A DNA stretch of 38,914 nt. Source: Acidimicrobiales bacterium (lineage in GTDB: Bacteria; Actinomycetota; Acidimicrobiia; Acidimicrobiales; JAKAVM01). Position numbers and translations under genes: made by a program. The DNA is taken from assembly GCA_027452005.1 (NCBI GenBank), contig DAIDHF010000023.1, positions 1-38,914 of the forward strand, in the 5' to 3' direction. Shown here one piece after another: positions 7,464 through 16,777 of the stretch. The notes under the pieces are model-generated. The model did no database searches and had not been told where the DNA came from. It saw only the letters and a list, made by a program, of their open reading frames with translations. Each line of letters begins with the position of its first letter. Within the stretch, counting starts at the first letter, position 1.

Positions 7464-9302
7464 ATGCCTGAGGAGTATCAGTCCCTATACCGCCGGTTCA
7501 GACCGGGTTGTTTTGGGGACGTCTTAGGCCAAGACCACGTTACCCGGGCCCTCCAAGGGGCGGTCAAGTCGGGCCGGATTGGGCACGCGTACCTCTTTAG
7601 TGGACCCCGGGGGACCGGCAAGACGTCCACGGCCCGGATCTTTGCCAAGGCCCTCAATTGCTTGGAGCCGGCCGACGGAGAGCCCTGTAACGGTTGTGTC
7701 TCGTGCCGGTCTATTACCGACGGGTCTTCTCTGGACGTCCACGAACTGGACGCGGCCTCAAACAACGGGGTGGAGGCCATGCGGGACCTGGTGGCCCGGT
7801 CGGCCCTGGCCACCCCGGGCAACTGGAAGGTGTACATAATTGACGAGGTCCACATGCTCTCGACGGCGGCGTCTAATGCCTTGCTCAAGACCTTAGAGGA
7901 GCCCCCGGCTAGAGTGATCTTTGTGCTGGCCACCACGGACCCCCAAAAGGTCCTCCCGACAATCAGATCTCGTACTCAGCACTTTGAGTTCCACCTGCTC
8001 TCATCTGAGATCATTGAGTCCCTGGTGTCCCAAGTGGCCTCCCGGGCAGACATAGACCTAGACGCCCACGTGGTCGGCTCAGTCGTTCGAAAGGCCCGGG
8101 GATCTGCTCGCGACGCCCTGTCGGCCTTAGACCAGGCCGCCTCGGGGGGAACCGTGGATGACTTTTCTCCCGGACCCCTCGTGGGGGCCATAATTGAGTC
8201 TGACACCCGGAGCGTGTTGGTTGAACTTGCCGGGGCGATCAATCAGGGAATTGAGCCCCAGGTGATCGCCACGTCCCTCCTAGAGCGCATGAGAAATGGA
8301 TTCTTGGGCACCTTTGCCCCAGAACTGGTCGAGTTGGAGGCCAGTGAACTCACCCAGGTCATCTCAGAATCCAAGCGCCTTGGGCTGGTCTCACTGGTGC
8401 GCGCCATGGAGGTCCTTGGAAAGGTCTTAGTTGACATGAGGAGCGCAGTTGACCCCCGAATATCTCTGGAGGTCGCTTTGGCCCGGCTAACTCAGAGCGA
8501 TCTAGACACGTCTCTAGACTCTATCGTGCAACGACTTGAGCGCCTTGAGGGAGATGGGCCACGCCCGGGCAATTCAAATCAGACCACCGGTGCCCAGATA
8601 CCTTCCAGGTCACCCGGCCCAGAGTCTGTTTCAAGGGCAACAAATCCGCCCGTGGTCACTTCGGGAGGACCTATAGCACCTGGTCCGGGTGGGGGAAACT
8701 CTGGCCAGCCCGTTTCCGAATCGGGAAAGACGTCTCGCGAAAGGCTCGACACGGCCAGGTCACCACAATCCCGACCTACCGTGGCCCCCTATCAGGCCCG
8801 GGGAGATCTAAGCGCTGCCCAAGCCTTGACTATGAGATACGGGACCGCGAATGCTCTTGGATCTAACCCCGAGAACACTAGAGACAAGGTCGAACCCCTT
8901 ACCAAGTCATATCCATCTCGGGACGAGATAACAAAGGCCTGGGGCAACGTCGTGCTGGGATCACTAACGCAAAAGGCCCGTCTGGCCTTCCAGGAAGGGC
9001 GCTTTTTGGACTCAGAACCCGGAACAGCCCTTGTGGCACTCCCGTCCAAGGGGGTAATCGAACGGGCCCACGAACATGTAGACGAGGTCGTCAAGGCTCT
9101 GAGTTCTCACTTTGGGGTTCGCCTTGAGGTCGTCGTGACCTTAGATGCCACCGAGGTAAAATCTTTATCATCTAGTCTGGTAGAAGACGAGGCCGACCTA
9201 GTTACCTCGCCTGATGAGTACCTAGACGAGGAACAGGCCAAGGCCCGGGCACACGAGATCTTCATGCGCGACTTCCCGGGTGCAACCTTAGTTGAGGGCT
9301 AG
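7464..9302 (+). CDS. dnaX: DNA polymerase III subunit gamma/tau
   Basis: DnaX is the AAA+ ATPase of the clamp loader. At 612 aa it is shorter than the E. coli tau form. The N-terminus is diagnostic (SLYRRFRPGCFGDVLGQDHV). Walker A is GPRGTGKT (47-54), the zinc-binding cysteines are C66, C75, C78 and C81, and Walker B is VYIIDEVH (123-130). Residues about 370-470 form a Pro/Gly/Ser-rich linker, followed by the C-terminal domain. The ATG at 7464 has GGGGAGG 8 nt upstream. recR follows 58 bp downstream. No obvious poly-A slippery site for a frameshifted gamma form was noticed. Confidence 0.97.
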   Translation: MPEEYQSLYRRFRPGCFGDVLGQDHVTRALQGAVKSGRIGHAYLFSGPRGTGKTSTARIFAKALNCLEPADGEPCNGCVSCRSITDGSSLDVHELDAASNNGVEAMRDLVARSALATPGNWKVYIIDEVHMLSTAASNALLKTLEEPPARVIFVLATTDPQKVLPTIRSRTQHFEFHLLSSEIIESLVSQVASRADIDLDAHVVGSVVRKARGSARDALSALDQAASGGTVDDFSPGPLVGAIIESDTRSVLVELAGAINQGIEPQVIATSLLERMRNGFLGTFAPELVELEASELTQVISESKRLGLVSLVRAMEVLGKVLVDMRSAVDPRISLEVALARLTQSDLDTSLDSIVQRLERLEGDGPRPGNSNQTTGAQIPSRSPGPESVSRATNPPVVTSGGPIAPGPGGGNSGQPVSESGKTSRERLDTARSPQSRPTVAPYQARGDLSAAQALTMRYGTANALGSNPENTRDKVEPLTKSYPSRDEITKAWGNVVLGSLTQKARLAFQEGRFLDSEPGTALVALPSKGVIERAHEHVDEVVKALSSHFGVRLEVVVTLDATEVKSLSSSLVEDEADLVTSPDEYLDEEQAKARAHEIFMRDFPGATLVEG

Positions 9303-9360
9303 CCAGATGAGTCTTGATGACTAGGGCGTCATGACTGTCGTGAACGTAAGGTAGCTTGGG

Positions 9361-9963
9361 TTGTCCCTCTTTCCCGATCCCGTCCAAGATCTAATTGATG
9401 AGCTAAACAGGCTACCGGGCATTGGCCCCAAGTCGGCCCTGAGAATTGCGTTCTATCTGCTCCAGATACCCAAGGACTACTCTCGCCGGTTGGCCGAGAC
9501 AATAGTTCAGACCACGACCCAGGTCGGCCTGTGCAAGGTCTGCTTTAACGTAGCCATTGGAGAGTTGTGCCCGACCTGTCAGAACCCTTCAAGGGATCGG
9601 ACGGTGATATGTGTCGTGCAAGAGCCCAAGGACGTGATCTCGATCGAGAAGACCGGAACCTATAAGGGGACCTACCACGTCCTGCAGGGCGTCATAAGCC
9701 CCATGGAGGGAATGGGGCCAGATCAGATCCGGATCAAGGAACTCCAAGAGAGGGTGGAGCGCGCAGAGACTACCGAGGTGATCGTGGCCACGAGTTCCAA
9801 CATGGAAGGCGAGGCTACAGCGATGTACATCGCCCGAATGCTAAAGCCCTCAGGGATTACCGTGTCGCGCATTGCCAGTGGACTTCCGGTGGGGGGAGAC
9901 TTGGAGTACGCCGACGAACTGACCCTGTCCAAGGCCCTCGCAGGTCGGCGAGCCCTGGAGTAA
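9361..9963 (+). CDS. recR: Recombination mediator RecR
   Basis: RecR acts with RecF/RecO to load RecA at single-strand gaps. It is 200 aa, standard length. Seen: the helix-hairpin-helix (LIDELNRLPGIGPKSALR, about 11-28), the Cys4 zinc finger (C58, C61, C70, C73), the Toprim domain starting VICVVQEPKD (about 83-92), and the C-terminal Walker-B-like ASGLPVGGDLEYAD. An in-frame TAG lies three codons upstream, so TTG at 9361 is the only upstream start. A TAAGGT box lies 8 nt before it and could be either a weak Shine-Dalgarno or a -10 element. Many genomes place ybaB between dnaX and recR; here it is absent. Confidence 0.96.
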   Translation: MSLFPDPVQDLIDELNRLPGIGPKSALRIAFYLLQIPKDYSRRLAETIVQTTTQVGLCKVCFNVAIGELCPTCQNPSRDRTVICVVQEPKDVISIEKTGTYKGTYHVLQGVISPMEGMGPDQIRIKELQERVERAETTEVIVATSSNMEGEATAMYIARMLKPSGITVSRIASGLPVGGDLEYADELTLSKALAGRRALE

Positions 9964-10060
9964 CCTTCTAGACTGCCACAGCCCTAGAAAATTCTGGTGG
10001 CCAGATCACAGTGGGTAGGGTAGAATTGTTCTAGAGGTCAAATAGTACAGAGCTCGCGTT

Positions 10061-10450
10061 ATGGAGGACGCTTTGAAAGACGAGTCGATTACCGACATCT
10101 TTGGACGGATTGTGAGCTACCTGTGGGCTTTTGTGATCGTGTTCGTGGTCGTACTCATCTATCTCCCGGCTCTCGCCTTGGGTCTTGTCGTATTAGCCGT
10201 CTTGATCGGGATTCCCTTCTTCGAAGCCAAGACCCCGTTCAAGATGCCCGAGCGTAAGGTAGTAGTGAAGAAACCGGCTCCCAGGCCGGTGGTCTCCACC
10301 GACACAATCGCTCCCCAAGACAACCGGGAGAGACCAACTCAACGTCAACCCGGTTCCCCGCCTAGACCTCGTGAGCTACCTATCGCCTCACAAGAGACCG
10401 TAATTCAGAAGAAGCTCCGAGACGACTTTGTTGGGGTCACGATCAAATAA
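10061..10450 (+). CDS. Small membrane protein with proline-rich tail, unknown function
   Basis: I do not recognise this 129-aa protein. An N-terminal acidic stretch (1-14) is followed by a long hydrophobic region (about 18-53) that could make one or two membrane segments. A basic, proline-rich, probably disordered cytoplasmic tail follows (about 57-115). The start at ATG 10061 has no convincing Shine-Dalgarno, and the reading frame is the only long one here. It lies between recR and a convergent thiolase gene. Its upstream region contains a short palindrome (TAGAA-TTG-TTCTA, about 10020-10034). Confidence 0.6.
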   Translation: MEDALKDESITDIFGRIVSYLWAFVIVFVVVLIYLPALALGLVVLAVLIGIPFFEAKTPFKMPERKVVVKKPAPRPVVSTDTIAPQDNRERPTQRQPGSPPRPRELPIASQETVIQKKLRDDFVGVTIK

Positions 10451-10493
10451 TCACGAGTCAACACCCTGTTGGATTTCGGCAACCTCAGATAGT

Positions 10494-11675
10494 CTAGGAA
10501 ACCCGAATTGCCAGGGCGTCGCCTTGGCCGCCACCTCCACAAAGTGAGGCCACCCCGATACCCCCGCCACGTCGCTTGAGTTCATTGGCCAAGGTCAAAG
10601 AGATTCTCGTTCCCGACATCCCAACCGGGTGTCCAATTGCAATGGCTCCCCCGTTCACGTTGACCACATCAGACCCAACTCCGAGGTCGTCCATAGAGGC
10701 AACCCCCACGGCCGCGAAGGCCTCGTTGATCTCGAACAAGTCAACCTGGCCCAGAGAGAGTTTGGCTCGGTCAAGGGCGGCCTTTGTAGCCCGAGACGGC
10801 TGGGTGAGCAAAGAGGCATCAGGTCCAGCCACCTGGCCATAGCCGATGATCTCTGCCAGGGGCTCGCGCCCGAGCCTGTCTAGGGTGGCCCGGGAGACAA
10901 CTACCACACAGGCCCCCCCGTCAGAAATCTGCGAGGCGTTCCCGGCCGTGATCGTGCCCGCCTTGTCAAAGGCCGGGCGTAGACCCGATAGGCTCTCAAG
11001 GGTGGTCTCAGGTCGTACCCCCTCGTCGGTGTCGACTATGAGGGGGTCTCCCTTTCGCTGGGGGACCTCAACGGGAACGATCTCGTCAGCAAACTTCCCG
11101 TCCTTGATCGCCTTGGAGGCCCTCTCGTGGCTTAGCGCAGCCAACTCGTCTTGTCGGTCCCGTGAGATGGACTTGGCCGCGGTGTACTTCTCGGTTCCCT
11201 CTCCCATGGCACACATGTCAAAGGCACAGAACAGAGCGTCGTACATCATCGAGTCGACCACCTTAGAATCGCCCATCCGGTAGCCGGCCCGGGCCCCGGG
11301 AAGGAGGTAGGGGGCGTTCGTCATAGACTCCATCCCCCCGGCCACGACAATGTCGAACTCCCCTGACGAGACCAGCTGGTCGGCCAGGTAGATCGAGTTA
11401 ATCCCCGACAGGCAGACCTTGTTGATCGTGGTCGCCGGAACCGACATGGCAATACCGGCCTTTACTGCGGCCTGGCGAGCCGTGATCTGGCCAGCCCCGG
11501 CCTGGATCACGTGGCCCATGATCACGTAGTCGACCTGGCCGGGACTGATCCCGGTCCGGTCCAGGGCGGCCTTTATGGCTAACCCACCTAAATCCATGGC
11601 GCTAAATCCGGCAAAGGCCCCCGAGAGCTTGCCAACTGGGGTCCGGGCACCACCTAGAATGTATGAACCGGGCAT
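10494..11675 (-). CDS. Acetyl-CoA acetyltransferase (thiolase)
   Basis: The enzyme interconverts acetoacetyl-CoA and two acetyl-CoA. It is 393 aa, the usual length for this family. The catalytic residues are present: Cys88 in NKVCLSG, His349 in GHPVGMSG, and Cys379 in CGGGGQG. The NEAFAAV motif precedes the His. The ATG at 11675 has GAGG at proper spacing. As biosynthetic thiolase it would feed acetoacetyl-CoA to the crotonyl-CoA branch encoded about 0.5 kb to the right. A degradative role in beta-oxidation is equally possible from sequence alone. Confidence 0.93.
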   Translation of the reverse strand: MPGSYILGGARTPVGKLSGAFAGFSAMDLGGLAIKAALDRTGISPGQVDYVIMGHVIQAGAGQITARQAAVKAGIAMSVPATTINKVCLSGINSIYLADQLVSSGEFDIVVAGGMESMTNAPYLLPGARAGYRMGDSKVVDSMMYDALFCAFDMCAMGEGTEKYTAAKSISRDRQDELAALSHERASKAIKDGKFADEIVPVEVPQRKGDPLIVDTDEGVRPETTLESLSGLRPAFDKAGTITAGNASQISDGGACVVVVSRATLDRLGREPLAEIIGYGQVAGPDASLLTQPSRATKAALDRAKLSLGQVDLFEINEAFAAVGVASMDDLGVGSDVVNVNGGAIAIGHPVGMSGTRISLTLANELKRRGGGIGVASLCGGGGQGDALAIRVS

Positions 11676-11870
11676 GTAAACCTCATTTCTTGGGTCTGTG
11701 AGTTTATGCTACTAAAGGTAACCTCTAGCATAGTCTCTAGCAAAGGACGGATTCTGAAGGACTTTAGTCTCTAAAGTTTTCGGGTGCTTTTTCCGATTAT
11801 GTGAGGTACACTTAGATAGCGAGACAGCCGAGCCTGGGGACTCGTCAAAGACTTACAGGAGGCCATGAGT

Positions 11871-12086
11871 ATGAGTTCAGTAAACGCAAGTGCAGCTGGA
11901 GGGGCCCTACAACTAGCCCTAGAACTCCAGCAGAGCCTGGCCTCAAACGTGGCCTCGATGGGGGGAACCAACAACCCGGCCCTTAGTGCTGGTCAGGCCC
12001 TCGCGACCTTGGACGCCGCAGGTACCGCGGCCTCAATGGGATCGATCTCTGGGGCGGCCACGGGGGCAGTAAACACGTACGCTTAG
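11871..12086 (+). CDS. Small Ala/Ser/Gly-rich protein, unknown
   Basis: A 71-aa protein rich in small residues (GGALQLALELQQSLASNVAS, then repeated AxxAGxA patterns), with no Cys, no clear membrane segment and no basic patch. I do not recognise it. A textbook AGGAGG Shine-Dalgarno lies 8 nt before ATG 11871; an ATG two codons upstream is only 2 nt from it and is less likely. The strong initiation signal and core-like codon use argue it is real and probably well expressed. It is monocistronic, between a divergent thiolase gene and ccr. Confidence 0.65.
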   Translation: MSSVNASAAGGALQLALELQQSLASNVASMGGTNNPALSAGQALATLDAAGTAASMGSISGAATGAVNTYA

Positions 12087-12174
12087 CAGTCTCACTGGGG
12101 TAACCCTAGGTCCTGGCCCGGGTAGGCGCGGGTTGATCTAGCAAGCTTGGCTTGGTTTCCACTAGATTTTTCGC

Positions 12175-13509
12175 GTGGAACAATATTTAGAAGCAATTGA
12201 AGCAGTTGCCGGGCCCGAGGCGTTTGAGGCGATCCCGATCCCCAAGACCTACCGGGGGGCTGTCGTCTTAGAGAGTGACTCGGCCATGTTTGACGGGATG
12301 GCCTCAAGTGACAAGGACCCCAGAAAGTCCCTCCGGGTTCAAGAGGTCGAGACCCCCGAATTGGCCCCCGACGAGGCTTTTGTCGCCGTGATGGCCTCGG
12401 CGATTAACTTCAACACGGTCTGGACGTCTATCTTCGAGCCCCTTCCCACGTTCGGGTTTCTAAAACGCCTGGGCAAGGAGTCTAGGTGGGGCAAGCGCCA
12501 CGACCTCCCCTATCACGTAGTCGGCTCGGACGCCTCGGGGGTCGTGATAGCAGTCGGGTCGGCCGTGAGGAACTGGAAGCCCGGAGACCGGGTGACAGTT
12601 CACTGCAACTACGTAGACGATCAAGATCCCTCGGCCCACGATGATTCAATGCTCGCAGCCAACCAGAGAATTTGGGGCTTTGAGTCTAACTTTGGCGGCC
12701 TGGCCGATCTGGCCTTGGTGAAGGCCAACCAGCTCATGGCTAAACCCGAGCATCTGACCTGGGAGGAGGCGGCGTGTAATGCCCTGTGTAACTCGACCTC
12801 CTATCGCATGTTGGTATCTAAAAACGGGGCCGACATGAAACAGGGTGATATTGTACTCATCTGGGGGGCCACAGGAGGCTTAGGCGGATATGCCGTCCAG
12901 TACGTGCTCAACGGGGGAGGAATACCGGTTGGAGTGGTCTCATCTTCAGACAAGGTTGACCTACTCAAGTCCCTAGGCTGCCAATACGTGATCGACCGCA
13001 AGGCCGGGGGGTATAAGTTCTGGAAGGACGACACAACCCAAGACGAGGCCGAGTGGAGACGGTTTGGAAAGGACATCAGGTCCCTGGTTGGAGACGACCC
13101 GGACATCGTCTTTGAGCATCCCGGTCGCCAGACCATGGGGGCATCGGTGTTCGTGGCCAAGCGCGGGGGCCTCGTGGTTACCTGCGCGGCGACCTCGGGC
13201 TACATGATCGAGTACGATAACCGACATCTGTGGATGAAGCTCAAGTCGATCAAGTCGAGTCACTTTGCTAACTATAAGGAAGCCGACGAGGCCAATCGAC
13301 TAATCAGTCGTGGGGCGATCCAGCCAATCCTGTCAAGCGTATTCCCCCTAACCGAGACCGGGGAGGCCGCCTATCAGGTCCACCACAATCTCCACGAGGG
13401 AAAGATCGGGGTCCTGTGTCTGGCGCCCACCGAGGGACTCGGCGTGACCGACCCAGACACCCGCAACCGAGTCGGCGAGGAAAAACTAACCCTTTTTAGG
13501 CGACGCTGA
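12175..13509 (+). CDS. ccr: Crotonyl-CoA carboxylase/reductase
   Basis: Ccr reductively carboxylates crotonyl-CoA to ethylmalonyl-CoA with NADPH and CO2, the defining step of the ethylmalonyl-CoA pathway. It is 444 aa. The medium-chain dehydrogenase fold has its nucleotide loop at WGATGGLGGYAVQYV (about 230-244). The CO2-pocket residues known from Kitasatospora Ccr (Asn81, Phe170, Glu171, His365) have counterparts here at Asn80, Phe169, Glu170 and His363, which separates it from simple reductases. The GTG start at 12175 has no Shine-Dalgarno but has TAGATT 6 nt upstream, suggesting a leaderless message. Methylmalonyl-CoA epimerase follows on the same strand. Confidence 0.95.
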   Translation: MEQYLEAIEAVAGPEAFEAIPIPKTYRGAVVLESDSAMFDGMASSDKDPRKSLRVQEVETPELAPDEAFVAVMASAINFNTVWTSIFEPLPTFGFLKRLGKESRWGKRHDLPYHVVGSDASGVVIAVGSAVRNWKPGDRVTVHCNYVDDQDPSAHDDSMLAANQRIWGFESNFGGLADLALVKANQLMAKPEHLTWEEAACNALCNSTSYRMLVSKNGADMKQGDIVLIWGATGGLGGYAVQYVLNGGGIPVGVVSSSDKVDLLKSLGCQYVIDRKAGGYKFWKDDTTQDEAEWRRFGKDIRSLVGDDPDIVFEHPGRQTMGASVFVAKRGGLVVTCAATSGYMIEYDNRHLWMKLKSIKSSHFANYKEADEANRLISRGAIQPILSSVFPLTETGEAAYQVHHNLHEGKIGVLCLAPTEGLGVTDPDTRNRVGEEKLTLFRRR

Positions 13510-13557
13510 GATGACGTGTGTTAGAACTCAATGTCTCGATTTCCTCGGAGAGTTGTG

Positions 13558-13971
13558 ATGGGCTCCCCTATTCACCTGACCGAGATAGACCACGTGGCAA
13601 TCGCCGTTCGAGATCTCGATGGGGCAATCGAGTACTACTCACAGGCTTTCGGGTGCCAGGTCGAGCACCGAGAACTCGTCGAAAAGGATGGCGTAGAGGA
13701 GGCCCTACTCAAGGTGGCCGACTCGTACGTGCAACTACTCACCCCGACCCGGGATGACTCGCCGGTTGCCCGGTTTCTCGACTCAAAAGGTGAGGGACTC
13801 CACCACGTGGGCTACCGGGTAGACAACTGCCAGGAGGCAATCGAAGCGGTGAGAGAGGCCGGGGGTCGGCTAATCGACGAGGTTCCCCGCCCGGGATCTC
13901 GGGGGACAACAATTGCTTTCGTGCACCCCAAGGGATCCTTTGGAACCCTGATAGAACTCGTCCAAGAGTAA
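13558..13971 (+). CDS. mce: Methylmalonyl-CoA/ethylmalonyl-CoA epimerase
   Basis: The enzyme epimerises (2S)/(2R)-methylmalonyl-CoA and, in the ethylmalonyl-CoA pathway, ethylmalonyl-CoA. It is a 137-aa vicinal-oxygen-chelate fold with two beta-alpha-beta-beta-beta modules. The metal ligands are visible: His12 (EIDHVAIAV), His82 or His83 (GLHHVGYRV) and Glu133 (LIELVQE). ATG 13558 is chosen because GGAGAG lies 6 nt upstream; the frame is open to an ATG at 13531. It directly follows ccr, which makes its own product a substrate. Confidence 0.94.
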   Translation: MGSPIHLTEIDHVAIAVRDLDGAIEYYSQAFGCQVEHRELVEKDGVEEALLKVADSYVQLLTPTRDDSPVARFLDSKGEGLHHVGYRVDNCQEAIEAVREAGGRLIDEVPRPGSRGTTIAFVHPKGSFGTLIELVQE

Positions 13972-14092
13972 TCCACCTCTCCAGATCTCTCACGTAGAGT
14001 AGGTCCGGTTGCGTTGAGTGGTTTATTACAGGTTGGTAACTAAAAAGACACAATAACTAAAGCCAAAACCGTAGCAGAACACGCGGGTTTGT

Positions 14093-14482
14093 GTGCATCA
14101 TATAAGGGTGTTAGAAATTGCCCTTTTTGACCGGGACGACTTTCAGGTTTGTAAGCCCGAGGGGGAGCTGGACTCATATACGGTGGCCTCCTTCCGAGAG
14201 GCCCTGTCCGATCTAGACTTTACCTCTAAGATCTTGATCGACATGTCCGGGGTATCCTTTTTAGACTCAACCGGCCTGGGTGCCCTGATTGGAATGGTCC
14301 ACCGGACCCGAGAGGGGGGAGGTAGGTTGGCCGTGTGTTCGGCCAAGCCCAACGTTTCAAAACTACTCAAGATGACCGGATTTGATCGGCTAGTAACCAT
14401 GACGGCCGATCTGGACAGTGCGGTCGAGTTTCTATCGAGAGACGATCTTCTGACAGAGGATATGGAAGTGGTTCGGGCTTAG
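14093..14482 (+). CDS. STAS-domain anti-anti-sigma factor
   Basis: A 129-aa stand-alone STAS domain like SpoIIAA/RsbV. It would bind a partner anti-sigma kinase when unphosphorylated. The phospho-acceptor is Ser59 in FLDSTGLGAL, next to the conserved Asp58. The N-terminal beta strands (VCKPEGELDSYT) and C-terminal helix (DLDSAVEFLSRDD) fit the family. No partner anti-sigma kinase or sigma factor lies nearby. The start is uncertain: GTG at 14093 or GTG at 14108. Confidence 0.9.
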   Translation: MHHIRVLEIALFDRDDFQVCKPEGELDSYTVASFREALSDLDFTSKILIDMSGVSFLDSTGLGALIGMVHRTREGGGRLAVCSAKPNVSKLLKMTGFDRLVTMTADLDSAVEFLSRDDLLTEDMEVVRA

Positions 14483-14517
14483 GCCTTCCTAGATACTTCG
14501 TCAATAATGGCCCCTGG

Positions 14518-16038
14518 TTAGGGGGTCGTCTCTCGTAGACTTTCCTGGGATCCCTTGATTGGAATGTCTATGATAAACGAACACCCTCCACCAGGCCGGT
14601 CTTGGACCCAGACGCTCCCGCGAAGTGTCCTGACGTGTTCTTGGACAATTGACAGACCCAACCCGGTACCACGACCGGCCATCCGCCTGTCCTTTCCGGT
14701 CCCCCGAGCAAAGCGGTCAAATATCCTGACCTTGTCGTGATCTGAAATCCCGGGCCCGCGGTCTTCAAAGAACAACCTGAGGTGATTCCCGTGTTTCTCG
14801 GCTCGAACCCGGTCGAGGCCCCGAGCATACTTGTCGGCGTTGTCAACCAGGTTGCTCACGATTCGCTCAAATCCCCGCTTGTCGGCAAGTATCTCGAGTT
14901 CGTCAAGGGCTGGGTCTACATCAACGGTCCCTGAAAAGTCCTTCTGGTTATTCAGGCAGTTGACCAACAGTTCGCGAGGGCTCAGTGGCTCAAGGGACAT
15001 CTTGTTGTCGACGTAGTCGGAACTGGCCAGCTCCAGGAGATCTTGAACAAGCCGGTCAAAACGACCGATCTCCTCTGAGAGCATCTCGAAGGCCTGGCGG
15101 GCTGGGGGTGCCATCTCGGCCACCCGATGCTCCATGATTTGTAAGGAGTTTTGGATCGTGGTCAGGGGAGATTTCAGTTCGTGACTTACGTCTGAGGCGA
15201 ACCTGGCGTCCTTTACAACTCTAGATCTCAAGGCGTCAACCATCGAGTTGAACGACGAGGCCAGCTCAAAAAGGTCTAGGTCATCGGTCCACAGGTGGGT
15301 GTCGAGATCCCCACTAGCTATCTCCCCGGCGGCTAGGGCGATCTGCTCGATCGGGGCGAGTATCTTACGTGACGTCCACAGTCCCATGGCGGCTCCGGCC
15401 ACCGTGGTAAGGATCGAGGCCGCCAACAACGAGTAAGTCAACAGGCTGAGCATGTGGGTCGTGTCAGAAAGATCAAAGAGTTCGAAGTAGTAGCTGTGGG
15501 TCGCCACGAGAGGAATCCCCACGGCCATCTCTACCTTTCTCCCCAAGAGGAAGCGCTGAAATCCCGGGGCTCCGCTGGTAACCAGGTCCCTCAGTGACCT
15601 GGGAATTGTACTGCGACCACCCTGGAGAGACGACGAGTACCACTTGTTGTCGGTATTTAGGATCGGGGTAGACCCAGAGGGGACCTCTAGCCCGCTTAGC
15701 ACGTTCACGATATTCGGATTGCTCGTGCGAAGCCCGGCGTTTACGAGGCTCGCCGACACGTAGGCCTGTCGGAGATTTGTGGCCTGCTCTGACCGTACGG
15801 CCAGGTTTCTGACCAACTCGTAGGTCGATATGGACAGGATTAGTGACAAGACCAGTGCCCCGAGGGCAAACGCGGTCGTCTGGAAGGCCCGCATCCCAAA
15901 CCTGCGTGGAACCGGTCGGGCCTGGGGATCTAGTGGCTGACCCGACCTGACCTTGGAGATGGAAAACCAGGGCCTAATTCGGCGAGATTGGCCCGGGCTT
16001 GGTGGGCTCGACATCCCCAGAGCTTCTGTCGGGGTCAC
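14518..16038 (-). CDS. Sensor histidine kinase, MtrB-like
   Basis: A membrane-bound sensor kinase of 506 aa. Layout: a cytoplasmic basic N-terminus (1-50), TM1 (about 52-75), a periplasmic sensor region (about 76-196), TM2 (about 197-220), HAMP (about 222-272), HisKA with His286 (FASDVSHELKSPLTTI), and HATPase with N box (NLVDNADKYA), G1 (DRGPGI) and G2 (GRGTGLGLSI). The GTG start at 16038 lies 5 bp after the stop of the response regulator, so the pair is co-expressed. Gene order and domain plan match actinobacterial MtrA-MtrB, which controls cell-wall and division genes. That role is inferred from family only. Confidence 0.92.
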   Translation of the reverse strand: MTPTEALGMSSPPSPGQSRRIRPWFSISKVRSGQPLDPQARPVPRRFGMRAFQTTAFALGALVLSLILSISTYELVRNLAVRSEQATNLRQAYVSASLVNAGLRTSNPNIVNVLSGLEVPSGSTPILNTDNKWYSSSLQGGRSTIPRSLRDLVTSGAPGFQRFLLGRKVEMAVGIPLVATHSYYFELFDLSDTTHMLSLLTYSLLAASILTTVAGAAMGLWTSRKILAPIEQIALAAGEIASGDLDTHLWTDDLDLFELASSFNSMVDALRSRVVKDARFASDVSHELKSPLTTIQNSLQIMEHRVAEMAPPARQAFEMLSEEIGRFDRLVQDLLELASSDYVDNKMSLEPLSPRELLVNCLNNQKDFSGTVDVDPALDELEILADKRGFERIVSNLVDNADKYARGLDRVRAEKHGNHLRLFFEDRGPGISDHDKVRIFDRFARGTGKDRRMAGRGTGLGLSIVQEHVRTLRGSVWVQDRPGGGCSFIIDIPIKGSQESLRETTP

Positions 16039-16043
16039 GTCGA

Positions 16044-16727
16044 CTAGGAGGACGCGACCTTGTAGCCCAGACCGCGCATGGTTACCAAGTAGCGTGGACT
16101 AGCCGGGTCTGGTTCGACCTTGGTTCGGAGCCGGCGCATGTGAACGTCTACAAGTCGCCCGTCGCCAAAGTAGTCATAGCCCCACACCCGCTCCAAGAGT
16201 TGCTCTCGTGAGAACACGTGTCCCGGGGCCTGGGACAGTTCGTGAAGTAACCGAAACTCGGTCCTGGTCAGGTGGACCGGCTCGCCAGCCCGGGTTACGA
16301 CGCCCTCGGCTACCCGGATCTCGATGTCGCCGATCTTTATTACTTCGGCCACGTCTTCAGTGGTCTGCGAACGCCTCAACAGGGCCCGAATCCTGGCTGC
16401 GAGTTCCTTGACCACAAAGGGCTTGGTCACGTAATCGTCTGCCCCTGCCTCAAGTCCGGCCACCACGTCATGAGAGTCAGATCGGGCCGTGACAATTATG
16501 ATTGGCACCCCGGACTTGTTTCTAAGGGTCCTGCAGAGCTGAAACCCGTCCATCCCGGGTAACATGAGGTCGACTATGACCAAATCGGGGGTCTTGGATC
16601 CAAATAGGTCCAGGGCGTCTTCAGCGGTCTCTACACTTGCTACCTGATATCCCTCGTCTTCTAGAGCCAGCTTCATTGAGAGAGCAATACGATGGTCGTC
16701 TTCGACCACTAACACGTCGTTTCTCAT
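16044..16727 (-). CDS. Response regulator, OmpR/PhoB family, MtrA-like
   Basis: A 227-aa two-domain DNA-binding regulator. The receiver domain has the acidic pocket (Glu9-Asp10-Asp11), phospho-acceptor Asp53 (LVIVDLMLPGMDG), Thr80 and Lys102 (VTKPF). The C-terminal winged helix (about 130-227) shows LTRTEFRLLHEL and the recognition region VDVHMRRLRTKVE. The ATG at 16727 has AGGAGA upstream. Mycobacterial MtrA is very similar in plan and length, and the downstream kinase supports the identification. Confidence 0.93.
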   Translation of the reverse strand: MRNDVLVVEDDHRIALSMKLALEDEGYQVASVETAEDALDLFGSKTPDLVIVDLMLPGMDGFQLCRTLRNKSGVPIIIVTARSDSHDVVAGLEAGADDYVTKPFVVKELAARIRALLRRSQTTEDVAEVIKIGDIEIRVAEGVVTRAGEPVHLTRTEFRLLHELSQAPGHVFSREQLLERVWGYDYFGDGRLVDVHMRRLRTKVEPDPASPRYLVTMRGLGYKVASS

Positions 16728-16777
16728 GCCTGGGGTCTCCTATCCACGATTTAGGCCCGATCTCTGGGTAGCGTCAT

